A stretch of DNA of 64,000 bases from Isoetes taiwanensis (GCA_021234155.1 JAJEKV010000014.1:10809563-10873562), one strand, 5' to 3'; counted from the first letter of the stretch, positions 1 to 16,988 are shown. The notes: generated by a model not told the origin, from the letters alone. Numbers and translations: made by a program.

Positions 1-330
1 CGATTGCTCCTTTAGCTAAGTGTTCAAGGAGAACACTCCTACATAAGGCATCAGCCTCACTGTTGAGCTCCCTTGGCACATGGTGCAGCTCCCAATACTT
101 GAAGGCTGATAGCTCCTCCAAAGCTTTGTCTCTGAGCATGATCATATCTTCATGTTTAGCCTGATACTCCTTTGAAACTTGCCTACAAACAAGTTGCGAA
201 TCACCAAAGATGACAATGTTAGTGATGCCTAAATGTTTGGCATCTTGAAGGCCAACAATGAGAGCCTAATATTCAACCATATTTGAGGAAGCTACACTTA
301 AGCATATGGGACCACTACCAAGGTAGCCAC
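1..330 (-). pseudogene. Ty3/gypsy RNase H domain fragment
   Basis: Read on the minus strand this translates as an RNase H-fold segment of a plant gypsy polyprotein. A stretch with the core VIFGDSQLV is followed by a helical part with DKALEELSAF and then HHVPRELNSEADAL, the His/Asp-containing end typical of RNase H (HVPRxxNxxAD). In a live element this domain degrades the RNA strand of the RNA:DNA hybrid during reverse transcription. An in-frame stop lies near the start of the visible part (within EY*ALIVG), and the piece runs off the left edge of the window. The next gypsy piece lies in the opposite orientation, so this is a rearranged remnant, not a working gene. The family assignment is firm; the subfamily is not resolved. 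Confidence 0.8.
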
Positions 331-406
331 TAAACATACTCCTTTCAGCCTTGTCTATGGCATAGAGTCCATAGTACCAATAGAGCTTGAACTACCCTCC
401 TCGAGA

Positions 407-720
407 TTGTCACATAAAATCAACTTGGAAATTGAGGATGCATTCAAGGATAGACTTGCAATATTGATGCAGCTAGAGGAACACAGATTTGAGGCTGAGA
501 ATGCTGCTCTTATCAAGAAAGCCAAAGACAAACAAGGCATTCTAAAGAATGGTGAGCTGGTGCTGAAGTGGAACAAGGCAAGAGAGAATACAATAGCCAA
601 GGCCAAGACTCCTATTGGTTGAAGCCTCTCATTGAAGAAAAGGAGCTTCCCAACCCCATAAATATCCTACACTTGAAGAGATACTGGCAGCAACATGTTG
701 CCTTGAGTCTATTTGAGTAA
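407..720 (+). pseudogene. Ty3/gypsy pol C-terminus (end of integrase)
   Basis: The first frame (407-622) has LMQLEEHRFEAENAALIKKA and GELVLKWNKARE, the tail that follows the integrase core in plant gypsy polyproteins. After a one-frame shift near 622 the reading continues as KELPNPINILHLKRYWQQ and ends at a stop at 718-720. The same tail is found, more degraded, in the gypsy fragments at 13975-14460 and 27640-28105, so all three belong to one family. It lies opposite in strand to the RNase H piece at 1-330, which implies an inversion or two separate insertions. It is non-functional as written. Confidence 0.75.
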
Positions 721-3402
<2,682 letters not shown>

Positions 3403-6400
3403 TCAAATTTTTTTGCAGTAAGAACGAAGAGCTTGAAGCCGCAAAATTGCTTCTGTTTTCAGCTCTGAAATAGGTCCGGGTGGAACGCCCTCATACTCCA
3501 GCACTGCAAAATTGTTTATCACATAAATGGTCATTATATTATAAGCTAAAAACTATGAACAGCTGCAGATTGTCAAAAGCTTTTCCAGTCACAAAATATG
3601 CCATTAACACCAAAAACTCGCCTCTACTCCCCAGTATTTACATGTTAGAGCTTGTTGATAGTGACTAAGGAGTTTGAGAAATTACTAAAGCTTGCAGATA
3701 CTGATCCCCATAAAGCTGCTGAGAGCAAGTCCTTGGTTTTCCACCATCCTGCCAAAAATCCACCACAAAAGTATTTCCACAGCCTGTAGGATCCATAACT
3801 CCTTTCTTCTCAGAAATTCCATATGCTTGTGTCCTTCCAAACACAGGAAATTGAAAAATAGTATGATAAGCAGGCACCTCCCATCTTTCTCCATTAATTG
3901 CGCTGGGAAAATACACAAAAATCAAATACAAGATATAATGGCCAACAAATATTCAAATTGGTAAGTAAAATGCATATAAGCTGTTATGCTTGCCTGTGTG
4001 CAATGCAACCCAGCTCCCCCCTTCTTAAGACCACGATCTACAACAGAAACAACATAAGAAACTATGACCAAGATACATTTCACCAACAACATTGACAACA
4101 TAAAATCTACATTTACACGTGCCACAACTTTTATTGCATATGCCTGATTTATAAGAAATTTAATTGAACTGGTCCCACAGTACAGGGCTGGAAATGAAAG
4201 GAAATAACTGTACCTGTTTTGCTACATTCCCGTGTTCAATATGAGCAATTTCAGATTACATGTATCTTATCCTCAGATTTCTATTTATATGCAATGATTA
4301 TCAAATTATTGTTGAGCACCTCGGCACCAAGCCCAAGCAGTCGATCAATAAGTTCTCCAGGTTGCCCAGGACCAACCAAAGAAGAAGCTTCCTTCTCATT
4401 AGGTGAAAAATATGTCCTGCTGAAACAAGTGATCTGCACAAAACTTATATCACATAGGCATATTGTGCGACATAGATCAAGCTGTACATACATTTAATTC
4501 AAGGCTGTTTGTCATGTGGTCATGTTCCAATTCTTTTCACCTTTTGTGGAGACAAATAAAATGTACTAGCCCCATGTTGAGACATGACAGCTTTCCATAC
4601 AATAAAATGGCTGACTTATGACAAGCTATTGTGTTGGACATCATTGGTTTTTTTTAACATACGAATGCCTGCACAGGTAATGCTTTGAACAACACTCAAC
4701 AACTTACCTCGTTACTTAACAACTTACCTCAGTTCAGAATGTGTAACAATCTCCAATGCATGTGTGTATACCTCTACACTTACAATCTCAGCACCTGTTT
4801 TACTTAAGAGATTTTATGAATTCAACATCTCTTCCACTAGGATGCACGCAAACATGGTATGTTTTGGACAACCTGTTCCGTCAGAAAATGTTAAACATCC
4901 AGATAATGTTCAGATTGAATAACCATTGTCCAATTACATCCTGGACTTTAACGTTAGGTGGCATCTCTAAGAAAACTTCTTATACCAAAGTTAATCCTTT
5001 TTTTTAAAATCTACTTATCTTGATATAATCTTATATGGTTACTTTCCATCTCTCAGCTATTGATATTTATTATTGATCCATCTTTTGGTTCCTCTTAAGT
5101 TGACGCCAAGCATATTTCTAAATGATTTATAGAGACTTCACCGATATGGTGTTGGAAGATCATTGAGTGATGGCCGCAGCATTCCTAATAAATCGTCTTC
5201 AACATTTATCCTCCATACCTGAAGATTAGCAACAATTTTATAGATCATTTATCCAGAATAACTCAATAAACAAACTTCGAATACTACAAAGACTCGCAAC
5301 CGAAAAATGTAGCTTCACTTATATCCAGTTTTGGCCTCTAAATTGGTATGGTTAATAGATACTTTAGGCAACGCTCTCTTTCTAGCAAAATGCTGCCAAA
5401 TGTAGATTCCATAAGGGACATAGATAGATGAGCACTTTGCCATGCACAAAACATTTGGCTTTTCCAGGAAAATGTGCTGCTGAATTGTGATTCCTCCCAA
5501 AAGGATGTGATTATACAGAAAAACTATTTCTTTAATATTAATGAGGATGGTTTATCCAACATTGAGAATACTTAACTATCTAATTAGCAAGAGACTGTCA
5601 GCTTCAGATTAGGCAGCCCATGCAGCTAGATCTATGTTTGATTAAAGAGGATGAAAATTGTATTATTGATTGAAGAACGCTTCATTTTCACATACCAATT
5701 GTTTTATGAAAAATGAAAGTGCTATTACGTCATTTTCATGAGGCTACACCCCTCCAAATCATCAGATTTGAGAATCAGAAATGTGTGTCACTGCCACCGT
5801 AGAAGATATTGGTTCTAGGAAAGAGAGATGAAGGCCACCAATGCTCATCAGCTTTCTTGATAAGGGAGACAAAAAAAGAGCGTAAAGGAATTTTGCCAGG
5901 TTACAAACTGACTTGCTGTATATTTCTCAGTTTGATTCAAAAGGCAAATACAATTTATTCACTGGATCACAAGCAGAAGTAGCATGTCATTTTGTTAGCC
6001 TCAGGGGCTTGTGTTTGGGGGTCACAGCTCAAATATTGAGGCATGGTTATACACTCGGTGGGCAGCTCAAAATTACAGGTTGATTGTCGCTTCACTTCAT
6101 AGGTTCTTTTGGCATTCTCGATTTGGGCAAGGCAGTAGAAGTTTGCCAAACTTACCAAAGTTGCAATCTTTGGACTGTACATACTATGCCCTATCATATC
6201 AACCTCCTATGCAACAGAATAACCTAAGAAACGCAAGGCTAGAGATCACAGTATGCTATCTGATTGAGCCGATCACTGAGGTCGCCATTACCTTATTCTC
6301 ACCATTAAGAGAAGGTTGAGAAAGTGAATAACTACCATGTGACTTGGTAATGGAAAGCAAAACAAATTTGTTTCGAAATTTATTTATTTCCATGCTGTCA

Positions 6401-7657
6401 TAATCAGGCCCCTGATACTTACCATCCTTCATGAAGTGGATAATTCAAGAGAGAGAACCATTTCACAACAAAAACCCTCCTGTCTTTTTATTGGATGGAT
6501 AACCTATAACTATGTACTTTATATCCAATTCCCTTTTTTTTTAAGCTTTTTTATTGGCTCTGCTGCATACCCTAGACAATAAAATCCCATATGTCTTCCA
6601 CATTAGGTTCATCCAAAAAGTGATTTATATAGAGTCTCTTTGTTAGATCTAGTATCACATTCTTATCTCTATATGTTCAAGCTCACTTTATCAGTCCTCG
6701 TGTGCAACAGATCCATATACCTGGGTCCTGGCTCCATCATCTTCCAAGATCTGGGGTGATAAGCACAGACGTGTTAAGACAAACTTGATATGCCACATAA
6801 CCAGTAGTAATAGGAAGATATACATATAAGCCAAGCAATTACCTGCCAAGCACGCAGAGTGGGCAATGGCCAAACTAAAAGACCTGAAACATCGATTTCC
6901 ATCTGCTTGAGCCAATCATGGCACAAATCTGGAAAATCTGAACCGATACCAGCAGCCAAGCCAACCCTGCATGTAAAACCATACTTGTTTTAAAGCCCAC
7001 CAGACTCATAAATATTGTCCTGGCCTATGACAATATACAGAGTCCAACAATAATTCAATTTAATGAACTAGCAAGGGAGCAAACAAGAGTTCTTAGTGTC
7101 CACTACAGAAGAGCATGCCATTCATGATCCTCCAACAAAACCAATACTTGGTGGGAGGTGATGAAGGTAAATTACATTTCCAAGTTGAATATCTGCTTTC
7201 ATAACTGTGAGAAATTGCTCGAGCACTAGAGTAGTATCAGTTCATTCTTAACTTGCCCACTAAGGAAACACACGTAAGTCACCAATTCAGGCGCAGTGCC
7301 ATCGAGCGCATATGCCTCTCTCCTAGCATGAGCATTGGACACAGCACATAACAGAAAAACCAAACTAGAAAAAAGAGCTTGTCAAATTTGACATTTCAAA
7401 TCGAGAACTTACTTTTCATGCGTTGAAAGCCAGATTCGGGCACCAAATGCAGTTTGTGGACCTGTTAACAGTGCAAGAAAGCTGATTATTGCTGTACACT
7501 GGCAAGGCTCATAGTTGGCTAGCTCCATATATAAGTGGTATACATAGAGACAACACACAGGGAAAGACATACCTCCGCCACCAAGGCATGCCATGGCCGT
7601 ATGACCATCAGGATAAACAATGTCATCTATAATAACGGTGAATGTGACTAAATCCAT
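3403..7657 (-). CDS. PfkB-family (Mak32-like) sugar kinase homologue, copy 1; 10 exons
   Basis: Exons in coding order are 7657-7573, 7461-7413, 6966-6843, 6750-6721, 5218-5142, 4872-4728, 4433-4320, 4037-3994, 3902-3686 and 3503-3403. With the indels corrected from the other copies they total 987 nt, or 328 residues. The frame is kept across every join. An in-frame TGA at 7685-7687 supports the ATG. Features in order: VIIDDIVYPDG near the start, the glycine run GGGGPQTAFGAR (about 26-37), GIGSDFPD, TLRAWQ, VHPSGRDVEFI, FSPNEKEASSLVGPG and the PfkB C-terminal signature DPTGCGNTFCGGFLAGW. This order is that of the plant relatives of yeast Mak32. The usual catalytic Asp of the signature is Asn here, as in that subfamily, so kinase activity is uncertain. 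Intron 8 has a GC donor (3993-3992). Copy 1 as written has three 1-bp frame breaks: an insertion in exon 6 and deletions in A-runs of exons 7 and 9. Confidence 0.85.
5219..6720 (-). mobile_element. Possible Ty1/copia pol remnant within intron 4 (copy 1)
   Basis: Intron 4 is 1.5 kb, far longer than most others in the gene. Around 6420-6660, read on the minus strand (most open in copy 2, 20012-20245), it has KKRELDIKYIVIGYPSNKRQ. This resembles the region after the copia integrase core (K-D-x-K-x4-F-x-GYP). The match is short and the rest of the intron has no recognisable domain, so the identification is tentative. Confidence 0.35.
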
Positions 7658-7974
7658 AGCAATGTTAAAGACAAGCGTAAGCTTTCAACTGAGGCGCTGA
7701 TAAGTGAAGCTGCAGTTTCCGTCGACGATCTTTGGGCATGACCTTATTTACGCGGCACTTTTAGACCAACAACCATGCTTTGTTTGGGCATATTTCATTA
7801 CCTAGACAAAGACAACATGGAAGATGGGTCGCCGGAATCATCCTGGTGCTGCCATGTGGCAGTCCCCTACACTCCGGAATGGAAAGAGGGGCTGCCATTC
7901 CGCTCAGCCGGTGAAGATCAAGATCAAGCCGGTGCAATCAGGAACAAGAATCGGTAAAAACGCAGCTCCCACAT
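7658..7974 (-). promoter_or_regulatory. 5' flank of kinase gene copy 1
   Basis: This is the interval between the start codon and the foldback, presumably the 5' UTR and core promoter. On the minus strand a weak AT-rich stretch (GTAAATAAGG) occurs about 100 nt upstream of the ATG, but no convincing TATA box is visible. Transcription start is unknown. Confidence 0.35.
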
Positions 7975-8113
7975 CTTCCATGTTGTGGGGGAGCAAATCG
8001 GTCCCCTTCCGCAGTGGGCAGGGGACTCGCTCCCGGCTGTCGCCGGTCGCGAGGCTCCCCCTGTCCACTGCGGAAGGGGGTCCCGATTTGCTTCCCCCCA
8101 TACAACATGGAAG
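7975..8113. repeat. Long GC-rich foldback upstream of kinase gene (copy 1)
   Basis: An inverted repeat with arms of about 55 bp. The left arm begins CTTCCATGTTGT and includes GCAAATCGGTCCCCTTCCGC. The right arm ends ACAACATGGAAG and carries the complement with few mismatches. The loop of about 30 bases is GC-rich. It starts about 320 bases upstream of the kinase ATG. It could be a small foldback transposon or an RNA hairpin; no target duplication or transposon terminus was found. The same structure is at 21564-21706 and 35191-35329. Confidence 0.85.
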
Positions 8114-8907
8114 TTGGTCGGCATTTTTTTGTCTTGAGGTTTAATCTGGTGGTGCCACGTGGCATTCGCGACAACTCGGAATGGAAGTTGGCTACATGAT
8201 TCCATAAACAATTTTTGCAGGTTATACAGGTCATTCCTTCCCCTGTTTTTTCCTTGTTTGTGCAAGGAAAAATTCGCTGAAAAGACATTACAAATCCCCA
8301 TTGTCCTAGCAGTGAAGAGGGCAGAACTGTCTTTTTTTCTAGATGCAGCTAAGCACTGTTCAATTTAAGGCAGACGAAAGAAAAAATCTTACGACAACAA
8401 AGAGCTTTACATGTGCAAACCGTAGGACTAAACCATAGTTGAACTCAAAGGGCAGAGATGTAAATAAAGAAGCTGAAATTCAGGAAGACTCCCAAATCGT
8501 CAAGTATGCACAGCCCTTGTAAACAAGCTTCTTGCATCCAAACAAAAGCGATCAGTTAATCGCTCTGTATAAATCTTAAGGAAAAAGGAAGGAGGAACAA
8601 CATGGAATGTGGTTCCCAATTTTTGGCTGAAAGTGAATCATATATTGTTGGGAAAAGGGGAATCTAGGTTTAGGGTCAAAATCATGTCATCCTTAGGGTT
8701 TTAGGTCCAAATCGTGTTATTTAAGAATTCATCCTTATTGGGAGAGTGAAGCTTGCTAATAATTTTTGGTTGGCGACTCTTACCATGCGCCTGGAGCACA
8801 ATTAAAAAGTTCAAGTTGATCTTAGTCGCTTGGTGAGAGTCGCAAGCATTTAATTAAAGTTTCATGATTCTTTCCTATCCGGCGCCTTGCCACAAGCTCT
8901 CTAGATT
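8114..8907. other. Intergenic, no gene (copy 1)
   Basis: I see no coding sequence or known element. The region is AT-rich and nearly identical in copies 2 (21707-22499) and 3 (35330-36116). Confidence 0.55.
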
Positions 8908-9560
8908 TTTTTTTTTTCTTTTTCTTTTTTTTTTTTTGACTGATGACAAGCTTTATTTACCAATCAAAATTAGAACAACATAAAATGCAAAGACAGGATT
9001 ACAACCCCATCTGACAAACCGATCCAACCGAAAGCACAACCACCGCCTATGCATAAGAATGAGTCCGGGTAAGTATGTCAATTCAAGACTTTCTTCACTT
9101 GATCAAGAGAAGTACAATTATAAGCCATGACAATTTTATTCTCAGGTCCACCAAGAAGAATCTCATCCGCAATATCCAAGCCCTTTAAGATAAATAGTCT
9201 CCTTCTCTTCCGTGATCGACCAAAAAGCCCACCACATGTAAGATGAAAAACTCATTTTTGCCATTTGTGCCATGCATCGATAGATAGCGATCAATGGCTA
9301 GATCGAGACGTGCCAAATAGGGTTAACAACCAAGACTATGGTTGCCGGCCACTCACACAAGAAAAAAACCCTTTGCTTACATAAAGGACATAGCTCAAAG
9401 CCGACATCAATTTTATGGACCAGCCCCGCCGACTTTATGCATCTATGGATCTCTCTCCGCACTTAGCTTCCTTACACCCTTCTCTCTACTCTTCCTTCCT
9501 TAAACTCTTTCTCCCACTATTCTCTATAGCTTTTGGCTACTTTCTCTCTAGATCCCCAAG
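8908..9560 (-). mobile_element. LINE 3' end with poly(A), copy 1
   Basis: On the plus strand a T-rich run (8908-8937) precedes sequence whose complement reads as the last part of a plant LINE ORF2. KGLDIADEILL and NKIVMAYNCTSLDQVKKVL occur before a stop, the kind of sequence that ends the zf-RVT region, followed by a 3' UTR and the poly(A). A CPLCK motif appears upstream in the better-preserved copies 2 and 3. The left boundary is the poly(A) end; the 5' truncation point (placed near 9560) is uncertain. Confidence 0.55.
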
Positions 9561-10138
9561 TTACCTATAACAACAGTCACCAAAACGCACAAATAGGACT
9601 TTTAAACAATTTGTTGAGGCCAAATACCTTGGATATGAGGGGTGGGCGTGGGGCAAGTGGATTTTTTTTTTTTCGGAGGGAGGGGGTGCATGGGGGAGGG
9701 GTGCGTGATGTGCATGTGATTTGTGATTTGTTTGGAGATTAAAATATCCGTAAATAATAAAATAAGTGCTATTTGTCTCTTTCTAGCTAGGTTCTAGTTT
9801 TTCCCGCTACTTTAATCGCATCTTAAAAGAATTTCTATAGTAGCATGATCCCACCTTCCACGCATAGGGTTGAATTCCCACAAACCCCCGTGTCAACCAC
9901 CAAAAGTGGGCATCATTAATGCTTGATTACCGCTCTTCTAGTATTTTCTTGACTTACAATCGCCTTTGAATACATCTAGTCTTACATCCCCTTTCCACTC
10001 CCTTCGCCTTGTCATAGACTCCATTTCCCTAAACAAGATGGGACCATACCGCAAGATTGACAAGCCTCGCGACCGAGAGCGTGCAAAACCAGACGCAAAG
10101 ATGCTTGGCAAGGCGTCTATGGTCGCCAACTAAATCTC
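9561..10138 (+). other. Transposon-interrupted open frame and flank (copy 1)
   Basis: Mostly without recognisable features, with a G-rich stretch near 9661-9700. The last part, just before the LTR, is the left half of the reading frame that the LTR retrotransposon disrupted (best seen in copy 3, 37208-37379, continuing at 57750). Confidence 0.4.
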
Positions 10139-11689
10139 TCACAGGACGCCCCACCATATAATGATGCCCCGATCGTATACAAACCGGAGATCATCCTCAA
10201 ACCAAAGATTTCGCCACGACATGAGGCCGCCCACCTAACATCGGGCCCTTGATGGTGGCCAAGAACCCGACGGGAAGAATGGACGTGTCATTCATTTCGC
10301 CTCCCTCTCGATCGACCTAGTCGCTAAAGCGTAAACAAAACATGAGCACATGACATCCATCAACAATAACATACCCACCTCGAAGGGTGGTCCACCATAT
10401 CACAAAAGAGCTGCAACAACACATCAAGACATCAACATAACATGGGGAAATCCTACCCGTGCTCGCACTCATGGGGAAAGACCGACGCTTGGGGTCTCCG
10501 TAGCAATGCGCATGCAATTCATGGCAAATGGATTTGGTCGGCATAGGAACATGGTCGCTGGGTAGTCCACTCCATCCGCCTCCCCTGCGCATACTTTGCG
10601 ATAGGTCAAAAGTATTGGAGCCCCCACCGTAGAGCTCCGGGTGAATAGCCGAGGGGCTACCGCCATCGGGTTGCATCTCCCCAGCCCCGATGAGGCAGAG
10701 GGGATCACCCCCCCGTAAGGTTCATGCCAATCACAAAGTAGCTAGAGAGCCACCGCCAGATTCGACTTCAACTCACCGGAAGGTGACGATCACCCCACGA
10801 AGTGTCGAGCCCATGCCTTGCCTCGCACGCAAAGGACAAGCCATTAGGCCTAGCTCACACCGCTCCCCGGCCGCCGCTACGCCACGGATCAACCGCGATT
10901 AGACATGCCCTCCCTTGTCACCGGCCTAGCTCCGCCACCCACGCCCAAAGGGCTTTATGCACAGCCGCATTAATTGGGAATTAATGGGCTAAAACTAGGA
11001 TCATACAACTACTTGGGCTCAAGGCTCTACCCCCTTCCCAATACACAAGAGTGGGCGATAGAATGTCAAAACATCATCACAACAACCCGAAAATAATAGA
11101 ATACATCTATTCTAATCTACCTAATCATACATGGTTAGGTTCCTTTGTTAGTGTCTATCATTCTTAGGTCAGAGGAGTCGCCTATAGCTAAGAATGGATG
11201 CTAAACCCACCGAAAAGAGGCCCTCGATAACTCTGGATCTACCTATTGAATCAACCACCCACCCGCATCTTGGTCGGGCTCCCACCCTTTGAAAGCGCCC
11301 ATGCCGCCGATCTCTGGCCCCGCCGATCTTGGATCGAAGCCGCAACTCGAGATCCGACTTCTATGCTCCCGCTCAGCGAAATGCATCCTCATCGCCCCAA
11401 TCCGGTGACTCGTGGGCCGAGAACCGAAAGGGTTTCCCTTTTAGGGTTTATGCCCCTTTATCCCCACGAATTTAGGGCTGGTCCCTTTGGTCAATGGGTC
11501 ATTGCCACGCGGCAAAAAGGATTATATTCACATGTTGCTTTAACATGTGCAATATAATGGTTCACAAGGTCATACCCTAGGGTACTACCCTTTTTGCCGC
11601 CGCGGTACATGTCGCCCGAAGTCGACATGTACTAGTGACGGTCGAAGATAATATACGATTCATACCGTATGTTATCTTTGAACGCCACA
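10139..11689 (-). mobile_element. LTR of the 37380-57749 retrotransposon family, copy 1
   Basis: The segment aligns over its full length with the LTRs at 23756-25327, 37380-38943 and 56175-57749. Typical members begin TGTGACGG and end CGTCACA, a perfect 7-bp terminal inverted pair. Here the first bases are garbled (TCACAGGACG) and the end reads CGCCACA. It is preceded by ATCTC, the target duplication. Near its right end lies a hairpin with 10-bp arms (GTACATGTCG/CGACATGTAC). Only this LTR, the adjoining polypurine tract and a short internal piece are present in copy 1. Confidence 0.8.
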
Positions 11690-12017
11690 TTCTCCCCACC
11701 TTGAATTGATGCCGCCCCCAAAGATCGAGTCTCCCCACCTTGGGCTCTTCCTGTCCTGCAACCAACTTGATGCATACAAATTTATTACTATTATACTCAC
11801 AATTATTAGAATTGCTCTAAGGTAATATTTTTAAAACATTACTAGGACATTGCTATCCCAATAACTTATCAATTCATAACTCTATTAAAGCAAGGTAATT
11901 ACTAACCTTACTTAATACAAAGATTTAAGTTTATCGGTTTATCAATTTCATACAAAATTTATACACTTCCAAGGTAATCGCTCATCCCTTGCAACACGTT
12001 ATAACAAAATTTGTATT
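11690..12017 (-). mobile_element. Retrotransposon internal sequence next to LTR, copy 1
   Basis: On the minus strand the bases directly before the LTR read AAGGTGGGGAGAA, a polypurine tract that would prime plus-strand synthesis. The remainder is AT-rich with no coding signal and ends in ATT, the target site of the CACTA insertion that follows. Confidence 0.6.
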
Positions 12018-13600
12018 CACAACAAGAGAATGGACATTTAGCGACGTGGGCTTGCGACGTCAATGCGACGTCACGTCGCAGACATCGCCGCGTCGCGCGA
12101 CGCCTCGTCGCGGCGACGCCCGACAATCGCGGACGGGCGCATCCGGCATGCCGTGGGACGCTTGCGCCAGTGGACGACGGGTGTCACGCTGCGGAGAGAC
12201 GGACGTCGCGCGGAGACGTGGATCGTCGCTGCGGACGCCCGCGGGCGACGCCTAGTGTACTTTGTTCTTTTGGAGAACAAGGGTGGTCTTCCGCCACGAA
12301 AAGTTGGTCCCTGTGGTAATGTCGATATTCCGAGTCTATTGGAAGAGCCAAATCATGGTTTTGAAGAGGGGAAATTGCTCGCCCATCGCCAGTGGCCTTC
12401 GTGAAGAGAACTTTTGTGGCGATGTGAGCTCGGAAGACTCGAGCTATTTCATCGCGGCACCAACACCGCATATCCTAGTGAAATGTTTTTCTCATGTCCG
12501 CACCGCACGCTGTAACCGCTTTGTCAAAATTCCACCTTTTTTCGATGCGTAATTTTTTAGTTATGCTTCTTTTGCATTCTCGCTTCATAAATTCGTAATT
12601 AATGCATGGTATGGAATTAAATTCTGATTTTTGTCACCGGGCTTCCTAGGTCATCCCCATCATACAGCAAATTTTTAGAATTTTCTGATAAAGTTCCGAT
12701 CAAATAGGTAGCATTGGAACGGTCTAGGCAAACTGTTGTTGGGCAAGAGCAAGACATTCATAAATTCGAATTAATGCATAGTAAGGAATTAATTAATGCA
12801 TAGCAGTATTCGACAGCCACCTCCTAGGCCAATTGACTACGAGTGTGTTGGACATGAGATAGTTTGACGCTTCCTCGAGAAGGGGTGGTCTTCTGGCCAC
12901 GAAACTTGGTCCCCAGGGCAATGTCGACGTTCCGAGTCCATTGGCGAGCCAATCACGATTCCTCGAGAGGGAAGTTGCCCGTCCGTCGCCGTGGCCTTCG
13001 GAGAGGACTTTTGGGGCAAGCCCTTCGGATGGTTTTAGGGTCCGTGTTCAAGGCCAACACCCCCTCTACGCCAAGACACCGCAAGAAGGTCCTAGTTGAA
13101 TCTGACAAGGATAGAGCCTCTGAAATGTAAACCCTATGAGTTGCCAGGTTCTAGCAGGGTTTGCGTTTTGGGTGCCGAGTTTTGGTCTTTTGCACTTGGG
13201 ACTTGGCCGATAAGATGCAGTTGAGAACGCGAAGCAAAGGGAACTGACGGAATGGAGTTTGGGTCTGTACTCCTCCCGTTGTGGCAGTTAGAAGTAAAGG
13301 GCAGCTTTTGCAGTAGCAAGACATTCATAAATTTGTAATTAATGCATAGTACGGAATTAAATTCTGATTTTTTGTCAGCAGGCTTCCTTAGTCATCGCCA
13401 ACATACAGGCCAGTTTTCAAAATTTCCGGACAAGGTTTAGATCAAAGTGTTTGCATTAGAACGGTCCGGGCAGCCTGTTGTTGGGCAGCCGAGCTGGCAC
13501 ACTTGCCCAAGTCAAACAAGGCCAGGACCTTGCAAGGCCGCCTCATTAGAGGGGAGAGTCCGAACCCCAAGAGGCGAGCCCCAAAAAATTTCCCGAGGTA
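12018..13600 (+). mobile_element. CACTA transposon 5' end, truncated (copy 1)
   Basis: Begins CACAACAAGAGAATGGAC followed by ATTTAGCGACG, the same terminus as the intact element at 39271. A subterminal stretch rich in GCGACGTC words in both orientations follows (about 12050-12240). Then comes the diverged first satellite unit and most of one full 1.13-kb satellite unit. The element is cut at about 13600, within CCCGAGGTA, where gypsy sequence begins. No transposase is visible. Confidence 0.8.
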
Positions 13601-16002
<2,402 letters not shown>

Positions 16003-16988
16003 AAACAGAGTTAGAGAGAGAAAGATGGCGCATTTTCCATCACAAAAGTTTGAAAAAATAAAATTGGCCTAAGTATCTCCAATATATCAAAGATTTGAAG
16101 TGCACTTGCCATTTTGACATCACTTTATCCACCTCACCAAAAAATATACCACATCATTGCTACCCCCCGCCCTCTAGCCTAGTCATCCATTTTTGCCAAA
16201 CCCTATTGGGCGTGTGGGGTGGCAACAGACCAGAATCCACATGGAGATAGCACATGTAATTGAAAATAATCATGGGATCGCTTATTTATACCTTGGGCAT
16301 TTTTTTGGATTCGAGCCTGTGGGATATATCGCCAGAAATTCAAGAACCCTAAATCTTTGAATGCCAAGAACCGACTTTTGGGTTGGACTCCACCTGCTAA
16401 TCATAGCCCTGAAGGCCCCAAACCATCTAAATCATCCCAAGAAACCTTCACATTGACAAAAAGACTGCAAAGAACAGACCGCAATAGGGAAAAATTAAAA
16501 GGGGATTTGATCTCGATGAAAGTCGATATCCCGCGCCACGACCATCGAAGTCCGTGGTTGCAAAAAAAATCCATAGTTGTTTGTTGCCGTATAGTCATAG
16601 TCGTTTGTTGCCCTTTCTTGCCCATGCTTTTGTTATTTTTGACAATTCGCAATTTATTTAAATGCAATTTTAGCCATGCACTAAAAACTTGGCATCTCAA
16701 AACATCTTTCTTTTTTCTGTTTTAAAACTAATGAAACAAAGCCATCCAAAAAAAACTCCAAAATAGAAACAAGACCACTGCTCAAACTGCCTCAAAAATA
16801 CCATTTTCTGTACAATACAATACCCAAATCTTAGTTACAACCATTCAAAGAATACCCTCTCGTAATGTGAAACAAATTGTGCAAACTTTATGATAGTAAT
16901 TTCATTTGAAGCCCTTTTACTAGTTTACATTTTGTGCTTACTACCCTGGTAACATTAGTAAAATTTGAATAAATAAGCAAGCTGATAA

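Noticed and set aside
3692-3964. Plus-strand frames opposite the kinase exons (also 17280-17552 and 31110-31307)
   Set aside because: They are shadows of exon 9 and intron 8 of the kinase gene, whose splice phases and family motifs are clear on the minus strand.
6011-6319. 102-codon plus-strand frame in intron 4
   Set aside because: No family match, not open at its start in copy 2, and located in an intron of the opposite-strand kinase gene.
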